NCBI RefSeq assembly: GCF_024713945.1 | Contig: NC_134681.1 | Coordinates: 1,612,001 to 1,676,000, forward strand | Length of the DNA stretch: 64,000 nucleotides | Origin: Dermatophagoides farinae | Lineage: Eukaryota > Arthropoda > Arachnida > Sarcoptiformes > Pyroglyphidae | Direction of reading: 5' to 3' | In this document: positions 34,904-44,424 of the stretch, piece after piece | Layout of the letters: every line of letters starts with the position of its first letter | How positions within the stretch are numbered: position 1 is the first letter of the stretch | Program-made: the position numbers and the translations under genes | Notes under the pieces: model-generated | Databases searched by the model: none | What the model was told of the DNA's origin: nothing | What the model saw: only the letters and a program-made list of their open reading frames with translations

Positions 34904-36037
34904 ATGGCACAGTCAGCACCAGCCATGTGTTTTCGACATCATCTTGAGATACCAGTCAACGAATTTGAAATTGGCCACAAACTTGAAGTGACTAGTTCGG
35001 TTAGTCACAAATTGGTACATTTAGCAACCGTAGTCGGTATGGTGGGTCCACGTTTGCAGCTACGTCTGGATGGATGCCACAATAAAATGGATTGTTTCAA
35101 ATTAGTCGATAACAATTCAATAAGACCTGTTGGCACCCACAAGTCAAGAGGCTGTTTACTCGGTGCACCATTATTTTTTGGGAAATGCATAACAAAATAT
35201 GGCCGTTTCTGTCAACAGGTGTTGGAAAACTCGGTGCATGCACCGCCAAATTGTTTCAAAAAAGCACCGAAAATTCCAGATAGAAATTATTTCCAACCCG
35301 GCATGAAATTGGAAGTGAGTGACATAGATCGGCCAAACCAGATTGTTCCAGCCACAATAAAGAGTGTGGACGGTGTAAATGTCCTGATACACATGGATGG
35401 TTGGCCAGAGGATAAAGATTATCATTGTCCTTATTACTCGCGAAGTTTGTTTCCGGTTGGTTGGTGCCAAAAAACTGGTCACGTTCTGCAACCACCCGGT
35501 CCTTATGGTAAGGTGGATGTGTATTATTGTCAAGTTTTAATGTTTTTGTTGCTTTGAAATAAAGATGAACGAATCATTAGTGCTAAAAACAATAACAAGC
35601 AACGACAGCAAAAGAGACAACAACATCAGCAACCACAACCGAATGTTGGTAATGGTGGTAGAAAGCGGAAACGAAAAACTACCACCTCAACACCTGTTGA
35701 TGGCAAACCAAGTGGAAGCAATGCGATGAATCGATATAAAGCGCAATTGCCACCTAGAGCAGTGGTCCATCAATGGCCAGTGGATGAATTGGTACAATTT
35801 TTGAAGATGCGTTTTCCGCAATTTCACCGATTCGAACAAAAGTTTCGATCGCACGTGAGTGTAACACTAGAGATGTTGTTCTTATTTGCTAATTTTTACT
35901 TGGTCATAATTGAATAGGAAATTGATGGCCACGCATTTCTTTTATTGACCGATCATGATTTGATGAAATATTTGGGCGTTAATAAGAGCCATACGCTCAA
36001 GATGATCGACCTGATTGAAAAGATCAATTTCCATTGA
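34904..36037 (+). CDS. short divergent Scm-like Polycomb-group protein (2 MBT repeats + SAM)
   Basis: Spliced model: exons 34904-35507, 35565-35854 and 35918-36037, 337 residues. Two MBT repeats (about 5-110 and 111-200) match the Sex comb on midleg type: NEFEIGHKLE, GPRLQLRLDGC, then FQPGMKLE, IHMDGW and FPVGWCQKTGH.LQPPG. A basic linker (RKRKRKTT, a likely nuclear signal) leads to a SAM domain (about 275-335: WPVDELVQFLK, EIDGHAFLLLTD, LGVNKSHTLKMIDLIEKI). Scm links PRC1 through SAM polymers and binds methyl-lysine weakly through the MBT2 aromatic cage. Here the Trp expected after the DF/DY of each repeat is changed (DCF in MBT1, DYHC in MBT2), and the zinc fingers and SLED domain of full-length Scm are absent. 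It is therefore probably a derived paralogue and not the main Scm gene. Repeats border it on both sides. Confidence 0.8.
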
Positions 36038-36373
36038 ATCATTAATGAAAAGTCCCATTTCGAGTTGGTTGCATTTTTTTTTGTCATTCAATTTCAACAC
36101 ACACAGATTGAGTAGATGATATGATTGATATGACGATTTTGCATTGTCGTAGTTTGCCATTCTCATTGATAATTGTGCCTTTTACCATGTGGTTTTTTCA
36201 TTTTTATTTTATCCATTATTAATGAATTTCTTTGAAACATTGACATTTGAAATTTTTATTTCCATTATCATGTGAAAGTGATATAAAATCCTTTATCCTT
36301 TATCATTATTACACAGTAATCATTTCCATACACGCGCCTTTACTAAATCGTTTTTATTTACAAGTTGTTGTTT

Positions 36374-36452
36374 GTGTATGATACCATTCTCCTCATCGTG
36401 TAATGCCATCTATTGATTTCTCAAGAGAAACAGAGATGGAAAATTTTATATC
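36374..36452 (-). repeat. local interspersed repeat, copy 3
   Basis: Same orientation as 34531-34608, with shared CCATCTATTGATTTCT and CAGAGATGGAAAATTTTAT. The two copies therefore form direct repeats on either side of the Scm-like gene. Confidence 0.75.
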
Positions 36453-36496
36453 GAAACAGCGCTAATCGGGGCAGCGTTAAGCGGGTTATTACTGTA
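36453..36496. mobile_element. single terminal-repeat remnant of a DNA transposon
   Basis: Read on the minus strand from 36496 it starts CAGTAATAACCCGCTTAACG and continues with CGCT-containing subrepeats, followed outside by TA. This is the look of a pogo/Tigger-type terminus. No partner end was found, so it is a fragment fused to repeat copy 3. Confidence 0.5.
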
Positions 36497-37198
36497 CTTG
36501 TATGAAGAAATGGCGTGAAAAATCACATAGATATCCACCGTGTGTGTGTGTGTGTCGTGAACACTCGGCTCGATATATATTTGGATAATGTCCAAACGAA
36601 TTTATGATGAATAACGAAAAAAAAAACTATTCGAACATGGTGATTATCGTATTGTATACATGATCCACCATTGCCTCTACCAACTGAGATCGTGAGACAA
36701 ATAGATTGGGATAATGTAATACTTTATCGTATTCAATATGATGGCAATATTGTTTTCCTTTGATGATTTTTTTTTGATTATAAAATAATACTTTTTTTTT
36801 ACTTTTTTAATAATTTTCATTTTCATAAAGTTTTAAATACAAAAATAAAATTTATCTTTACATTGTTTTTTTGATAAAAAAAAATACTAATAGTGGTGAG
36901 AGTGTTTTTATTCACCAAACTTGGCATTTTTTTTGGATTTAGTTGATGATTCTTTAATAGTTTATCCAAAAAAAAAAAAAAAAAAACGAAGTAAAAAACA
37001 AGAAACAAAACTTGTTCGCCAACGCAATTAACGTTAATATTGAATGAACGAATGAGAATGATGATGGGATGATCATGATCAACACAACACAACCATAAAT
37101 GGAATGTAAAAAAAATTATTTTTTTTCAAGTTAAGCTTGTTCTTGATCAATTTTTTTGTTTATTTCTTGAAAAATTTTTTGGATTAATTCTTACTGTT

Positions 37199-37201
<3 letters not shown>

Positions 37202-37230
<29 letters not shown>
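37202..37230. repeat. (CA)n microsatellite
   Basis: About 14 uninterrupted CA units. Confidence 0.9.
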
Positions 37231-37232
<2 letters not shown>

Positions 37233-37340
37233 TTATTGATTTTCAACATTTGGATTTCATTTTCAATTCTTAAAACAAAATCAATCTAATATTTTTTTTT
37301 TTTTTTTTTTTGGATTGAAAACATACAAAACAAACAAATA

Positions 37341-38623
37341 ATGAATTTTAATCAACAGATTTTATTGAAAATTCTTTGCCTTTTATTGGCCCTCATTATT
37401 ATTAATGTAGATGGTCAATCATCCTCATCATCATCATCTTATCGTTTACGGCGACGATGTCCAACAATATTTCCAACACATAAACAATTGATGAATTCAA
37501 ATTCCATTATATTGATTGGTTTAGTTGAACAAATCAGACCATTAGATAATATCGATTACATGGATAATTCAATAAATCGTCAACCAAATTATCAACTATC
37601 ACAACAACAACAACAACATTCACCGATACAATCAACATCGAATTATGTGGCCAATGTATTGGTTCGTCGTGTATTACATGGACAACGATCACAATTACAG
37701 AATCAACGTATACAGATAACAGGATTTAATCCAAATACGGATTCTAAATTCTATGGTGGTAACCAATGGTGTTATCCAAATACACGACAAGGTGATTCAT
37801 GGATATTCGTATTACAACCAATAAATTATCCGGATTATTTCCGTTTAAATTCATCATTAATCAAAGTAACATTGTCAAATATTGAACGTTTAGATTCAAT
37901 TATTGCCGATCAACCATACGGTTTACGGATCGATTTTCCTGAATGTAAGTTTGATGAATGTTTTCTCTTGATACGTTGATTGATTTAATTTCAATTGTTT
38001 GGTTTTTTTTATTCATTAATTTAAAATACGAATAATTCAATCATCAATCATCAATCAATCATTCATATAATTGATAAATAGTACCATGTGAAAGAAAATA
38101 TTGTCCAAACAATGCCAATTGTATTAATGATCCATATGGAACGGATGGTGCACGTTGTGAATGTTTAACACAATGTAATCATAATATCAAATATCAACCA
38201 ATTTGTGCATCAGATGATGAAACATATAATAATGAATGTGAAATGCGTTTACGTTCATGTCGTTCAAATAAAAATCTATTCATAAAAGCAATGAATTCCT
38301 GTTATTATTTTTATCAAAAACGTCCAACAAATACAATTACATCATCATTATCATCATCATCATCAAATCGATCTATATTTCCACCGAATGGACAATCGAA
38401 TCGTTATCGAACAGCCACTATGACTACTACCACAACGACATCATCATCATCATCATCGTCATCATCAAATACAAATATTAACAATAATCAACCAATGGAA
38501 ATGTATCGATTTAATCGTCCAGAATATCCATTACCTGATTTGATTCATAATGATAAAAATCGTCAATCATCATCAACAACCAATCGTCAACATATAACAA
38601 TAAATCGTTCATATTCATATTGA
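37341..38623 (+). CDS. secreted agrin-like protein: NtA domain plus Kazal/follistatin domain
   Basis: Spliced model: exons 37341-37944 and 38082-38623, one phase-1 intron, 381 residues. A signal peptide (MNFNQQILLKILCLLLALII) is followed by an N-terminal-agrin (NtA) fold at about 38-190. It shows C...ILIGLVEQIRP, VLVRRVLHG, CYPNTRQGDSWIFVLQP and the diagnostic LNSSLIKVTLSNIERLDS. After the intron comes a follistatin-EGF/Kazal module (CERKYCPNNANC, CECLTQCN, PICASDDETYNNECEM, C at NSC). In agrin the NtA domain binds the laminin coiled coil and Kazal modules follow. Here only one module is present, and the protein ends in a Ser/Thr/Asn-rich tail. The laminin-G and EGF parts of agrin are missing, so it is either a short agrin relative or a separate matrix protein. 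Polar Q runs interrupt the NtA domain. Confidence 0.85.
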
Positions 38624-38945
38624 TGATTGATAATTGATCAATGTAATATTTCTTGTTCATTACAAGAAAAACAATGAAGCAGAAGAAAAACCAAAACCAA
38701 AAAAAAACCTCTTTTTTTTCCCATAAATTTTCAATTAATCAATTTTCACCATCATAATAATATATATTGAACAATAAATGATTATAAAAATTTATTTCAA
38801 TGTTTTTCATCATCTCTGTTTTTCTTAAGAAATCAATAATGTATATCAGAGTAGTAGAATGCAATTATGAACAATGCTTTGGCAATGGAAATTTTCAATT
38901 TTATCTTTTTTTTTTTGTTAAATTTTTGAAATATTTTTCAACATA
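38624..38945. other. convergent intergenic region with repeat fragment
   Basis: The 3' ends of a plus gene and a minus gene meet here. A fragment of the local repeat (CATCTCTGTTTTTCTTAAG, about 38811-38829) lies in the middle. An AATAAA occurs near 38771. Confidence 0.5.
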
Positions 38946-40955
38946 TTAATTTCCATTTTGTTTATTCAAATCATCATCATCATCAACATCATTTGTTTTA
39001 ATATTTGAAGTTTTTTTTGTTTTTGCTGTCGATGACGAAGATCGTGATGATTGTGGCCATGTATATGTGCCATAGAATTTGAAACCATTGGCTACACAAA
39101 AATCATCTGCCTGTTTACAGCCACGTGTACCATAATAATATGGTGCTGGTACAATTTTTTTCATTTCAATTTCATGTAATAATGGTGTAAATATACGCCA
39201 TGCTTCAGATAATTCATCTGAACGTACAAAATGCATCTGTGATCCACCAAAAACATCCATCAATAAACGTTCATATGCATCAGGTAATCGAGAATCTTTA
39301 TAACGATTCTGATAGGTTAAATCCAATTCTGTTTCAGATAAACGAAATGTCATTCCAGGTTCTTTGGTCATAAATTTAATATAGACAGCTTCATTTGGTT
39401 GTATACGAATAACCAATTCATTACGAGTACATTGGCCATGAAATATATTACCAGGAACATCACGAAATTGTATACGAATTTCAGCTTTACGTTCATTCAA
39501 TGCTTTACCACAACGTAAGAAAAATGGTACACCATCCCAACGTTCATTATTAATTTGACAACGTGCTAATGCAAATGTTGCTGTTAATGATTCATTTGGT
39601 ACGGTTGGATCATCACGATATGATAATCTGCCTTCACCATCTAATTTTGGATTACCAATATATTGGCCTAATACAATATCATCCGATGAAAGTGTACGCA
39701 TTGCACGTAAAACTTTTACTTTTTCATCACGAATATCTTCGGCATTAGTCGATACTGGTTTTTCCATTGCAACTAAACATAGTATCTGTAGCAAATGATT
39801 TTGCATCACATCACGGATAATACCGAATCGATCAAAATAACCACCACGTCCCATAGTGCCAAATGGTTCTTTGAATGTAACCTGTATACTAGATATATGT
39901 TCATGATTCCAAATTGGTGCAAAAATACGATTACCAAATCGTAATACCATTAGATTTTGTACCATTTCTTTGCCAAGATAATGATCGATACGATAAATTT
40001 CATCTTCATCATATAATGATTGTAAATGACGTGATAATTGTTGTGATGAATCATAATCATGTCCAAATGGTTTTTCAATTATAATACGTTTCCATCCTCT
40101 ATTTTTTTTTTGACATTTGATGTCGTGTTGATAGATGGCATTAATGAGAGAAAAAAAAATTTTTTTTAAAAAAATTTTCCATTTTAAAACAAAAAAAATA
40201 AAAAACATACTTGGTATTCCAACAATGTTGTTTGATCAATTTTGTTGTTGATTCAAATATATTTGGCGGCAATGCCAAATAGAAAAGACGATTAGCATGT
40301 AATCCATTATCATTATCCTCTAATTCTTGGACACGTTTCATTAATTTAATAAAACCCTTATCATCATCATATTCGCCTTGTACATAGAAATTGTGTAATA
40401 AAAATTGTTGAAATAATTCACGTTCATCTTCATCACGTAATTTTATATGTCGTCCAATATGTTCATATAATTTTTGTACGGTCATTGATGATCTTGCATA
40501 GCCAACGATACCAGTTTTCAATGGCATCAATTCATCACGATATAATGCCCTTTTTTTGGATTGAAATTGAACAACAACAAAAAAAATAAACAAAATTTTA
40601 AAAATCACAATTCCAATTAATTAATCTTTTCATTTACATACCAAAGTGTTGGATAAATTTTTTTCGTTGCCAAATCACCAGATGCACCGAATACAATGAA
40701 TGTATGATGATCACCGGTTTCATAGTTTAATGATTCTTTAATCAATTTGATTATTTCTTGTGAACAATGATCATCTTCAAGACAATTATTACTACCAACA
40801 TTGACGCCATTAACATCATTCATCATCATATTATTACCATCCAAACATGGATTATGATAAATACAGGCACTAGTTTTTTTAGCCACTGGTGATGATTCAA
40901 TCATTTTTTGTTTATTACAATTATTCATTTCATCACCATTAATTATTTCGGCCAT
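38946..40955 (-). CDS. G6PD: glucose-6-phosphate 1-dehydrogenase
   Basis: Spliced model: exons 40955-40642, 40549-40211 and 40098-38946, 601 residues (the animal enzyme is usually about 515). It oxidises glucose 6-phosphate to 6-phosphogluconolactone, making NADPH, in the cytosol. The NADP-binding FGASGDLA (G90-A96), [13 protein letters not shown] across intron 1, [14 protein letters not shown] after intron 2, and the active-site RIDHYLGKE (R254, H257) are all present. Later come [27 protein letters not shown], the structural-NADP region and a C-terminal [12 protein letters not shown]. It has an extra N-terminal stretch of about 80 residues rich in Asn and Cys, and an acidic DDDDDL tail. Shorter translation from M10 or M18 is possible. 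Introns split codons exactly where family homology resumes, so the model is secure. Confidence 0.95.
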
Positions 40956-42939
40956 TGTTTCAAATTAAATTGTTTTATTATTGGACAAACCAAACCAAAC
41001 CAAACCAAACGAATGATGATGATGATAAAATTTTCAAATGAAAATTACTTTTTTTCTTCTTGGATCAGAAAGAAAAATGGAATCCACCAGTTGAATGAAT
41101 ATTGATGAATTTGAATGAATGTGTATGGAAAAATGACAGTTTTTCACTTATTTTTATATATATTTATTTTGATTGATTAATCAATTTAACAAACACTCGG
41201 ATGATTTTTATTTGTCACTGATTCATTTAATCAAGTAAATTGATTAACAAGATGCTTGTTATTTTATTTGGACGGAGATAATATAATAAATAAATGATGA
41301 TGATGATGAAAAAAAATTGATTAAAAACAAAATTAAAAAAAAAAGACCGACCGAAAAAGATTGATTGAAAATAGATATTAAACATGCTTGAATCACACAC
41401 ACACATCTACACAAGAAGACACGCCATATATATAACAGATATTACGATAATATCAATTTGATAATAATGAATTTGATTCAATTTAATAATGGTAATGGTG
41501 ATGATGATGATGATGATGAATCAAATATAAAAAATAATGATGATTTGATTTATTGATCAGAATCGATTGAAAATTGAATATATAGCCACCAACAACAACT
41601 ACAACAACCACACACACACACACGCACAACGATAATGATGATGATCAATGATCAATGTCGTGATAATAAACGAATGATGATGAACATTGGAGAAAAGTAA
41701 AAAAAAAAACCACATGCTACACATGCCACAATTATTTTTTTGTTTTTGTCATAGTGAATGAAAGAGAGAAAGATAAAGAGAGAGAGAGAGAGAGAGAAAG
41801 AAAGTTGAAATTGAGCGAAAAAAAAAACTTGTATGGTTAAAATATTTCATCATCATCATCATCATCCATACATCGATTGAAATTGCCTTTTGCTGATAGT
41901 TTTTCTCTCTACATTTCTCTGTTGTGTTGTGGTTAATTTTTTTTTTTTTGGTTAGCCATGAACTGTGTGTGTGCGTGTGTGTGTATGAAATTTATCGTTT
42001 ACATAACTTCTGTCAATTGTGCCTCTAGGCTTTTTTTTACATCTCACGCGCTGAACATAAAACATGCGATTTTTTTTCATTTTTTTTTGTTGATAGAGCA
42101 ACAGATAGCACAAAATAATAATGGAAAAAAATTACTGGAATCATTGGATAACGACAATTTGCATTTTTTTTTCTTTTTGCCCTTTAATTCAGTGCATCAA
42201 TGACATAACATTGATACATAGATGATGATGATGATGATGATGGGGAAAAATTTTCACACACACACACACACATGGAGAGAAACTTTAAAAGATGTTCAAG
42301 ATAGAATACACAAGCCTTCGTAGAAAGTTTAATTTTTAGCCATCAAAAAATTTAAATCAAACAAGGCCCTTTGTGTAGTTCGATAAATGGCCTGATGTTT
42401 TTTTTTATTTTTATTTTTATTTTTTATTTTTTTTTGACAACTTGTTTAGATGAAATTATTTTATTGTGAATATATGTAGTTGTTTGCTGGTTGGTTGACC
42501 TTCAACCTTTTTTCTTGTTGTCAACAAGCGATTAACGCCGTTATGTCCGAAATGAGTAAAAAAAAAGAAAATAGAACAATTAACAACTGTTGCGTTTGGC
42601 AACAAGTCCATTGACTTGAACAAATCATCATCTGTTTGATCTTTATTTTTTTTCAATGAAATTTTTTATTTGTCATTTTTTTTTGTAAATGATACAAATA
42701 ATTTCAATATAATGAAAAAAAACGGAAACATTTATTACTATTATGGCGGTGGTGTTTGTTGTTGTTTATTGTTGATCGTTATTATTATTATTATCGATTG
42801 TAATAATAATTGTCGTTGTCAACAACAACAACAAAAACAACAACAAAATTTCTGTTAAAATTTTAAAATTTATTTTTTTTTCAATTTCAATGTCAATTCA
42901 AAATAAATTTCAACGGTCGCAAATGATGACGACAATACA

Positions 42940-42970
<31 letters not shown>

Positions 42971-43169
42971 CAAAAAGGCAACAGATTTTATTCAGTTTTT
43001 CCATTTATCAATTACGTAAATGACTTTTGTTTTTATCGTTGTTTTTTTTTAATTTTCCAAAAAAAATATAAGGAAAATGAGAAAAATGTTACCACATTTT
43101 TTTTAAATGCGTACGTGTGTGTGTGTGTGTGTGTGCGAAATATTCAGATTTACATCATTATCATCAGCA
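40956..43169. other. intergenic, no gene seen
   Basis: Contains the G6PD promoter region with ACCAA repeats (40986-41010), GAT repeats (41500-41519 and 42222-42241), GA repeat (41779-41796), CA repeat (42256-42271), poly-T tracts and ACAAA repeats (42940-42976). Small ORFs here are Phe/Lys-rich or cysteine homopolymer readings. No RNA gene is seen. Confidence 0.4.
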
Positions 43170-43650
43170 TTATTTGGATGGTGTATGATGACGACCTCTG
43201 GTCGTAAGATCATCATGAGTTTGAGATGTTACAGATGTTGTTGTTGTTGTTGTTGTTGGATAATAATTTGTACTATGAAATTTTACTGTTGTCGTATGTC
43301 GTTTACGTGTACCAGTATGATTCGGTGTTTCATAATGATGTGTTGTATGTTCAATTGGTGGTCCAGTAGTATAATCACATGCCTGTATACTTTCATTGAA
43401 TACTAATTTATTTGGACATTCAAAATGATATGCACGGCCATTAACACATTCATAGAAATAATGTGAATTTTCTGGATCACGATAGAATAAATTATTATTA
43501 TCTGGACATTTAAATGCTTGGATTGTTCCTAAAATTCGAGAAAAAAAAATTGAATGATGTAATAGCAAAAAAAAAAAAAAAACAAACAAACAAACAAACA
43601 ACCAACATACCGATAATGAAAATCAATGAAATGAACGTAAGAAATTTCAT
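43170..43650 (-). CDS. secreted one-domain peritrophin-like protein (chitin-binding type 2) with Thr-rich tail
   Basis: Spliced model: exon 1 43650-43611 and exon 2 43528-43170, phase-1 intron, 132 residues. A signal peptide (MKFLTFISLIFIIGTIQA) ends just before the domain FKCPDNNNLFYRD, continuing YFYECVNGRAYHFECPN and LVFNESIQACDY, the CBM14/ChtBD2 pattern. Only four of the six canonical cysteines are present. Positions 2 and 6, normally a disulfide pair, are Ser (ENSHYFYEC) and absent after CDY. The C-terminal 50 residues are His/Thr-rich (TTTTTTTSV), a likely O-glycosylated stalk. It would act in gut peritrophic matrix or cuticle. Four-cysteine peritrophin domains are known among mite proteins such as the Der p 23 group; whether this is related is not shown. 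Confidence 0.82.
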
Positions 43651-44424
43651 TTTGTTTTTGTCAAATGGAAAATTGATTTGGATTTTTCAAAATTATCATC
43701 AATATATTTTGCGAGTAAATGAAAATCACTGAAAATCGATTGGATTTTTATACCATCAATTTAAAATTAGACAAAAAAAAATATGTTGATGATTGCAATG
43801 GATTTCTTTTTTTTCAAATGTCTACACTAATTATAGCCGTCGCCGTTGATGATAATCATCGTTTTTTTTCTTACTTTCACTCTGTTTTCAAGAATTCAAG
43901 ATCAATATCTCATTTGATGCACCTAATCCAAAAAAAAAACACATGAGCACATATATTTCATTCAGATCACTTGATCAATTAATCTATCGATTGATTGATT
44001 AGCTAAAAGCGGACATTAAAATTTCTTATTTAGTGTAAGTGTTTTTAAAGATGAAATTTTTATTTTTATTTTTTTTTTTATTTTCGTTTCCATAAATAAA
44101 TCACAATTACAATGACATAATCGTAAATGGAATTTTTTTTTTTTTAATTATAAATTATCAACGATAGATAATAATAATAAACACACAATTCAAGATAAAA
44201 TGATAAAGGCTTAAAATCATCATCATCATATATAATTTAATGAAATAAAATAGCAAAAAAAATGAAAACAAAACAAAACCAAAAATGATTGCAATTCAAC
44301 TCAATTTGTTTGTCAATTTCAAAAAAAAAATGTGAAAAAAACATGATACATAACGCCACCTGTCGGTTCGAATAGTAACAAAAAAAATGAGATTAAATTT
44401 TTTTTTTTTAATTTGTTTCATCAT
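43651..44424. other. intergenic between peritrophin-like and CNG genes
   Basis: AT-rich, with poly-A/T tracts. It includes the promoter of the peritrophin-like gene and the 3' region of the CNG gene. No gene is seen. Confidence 0.4.

Larger units (their letters stand above)
36038..37340. other. intergenic with repeat and transposon remnants
   Basis: It includes repeat copy 3 (36374-36452), an isolated DNA-transposon end (about 36453-36496), a GT repeat (36540-36553), a long A tract (about 36968-36986), a CA microsatellite (37202-37230) and a poly-T (about 37292-37311) just before the next start codon. No gene is seen. Confidence 0.5.

Noticed and set aside
44340-44375. GGTTCGAA resembling a tRNA T-loop
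   Set aside because: No acceptor, D or anticodon stems can be built around it; no tRNA was found anywhere in the window.
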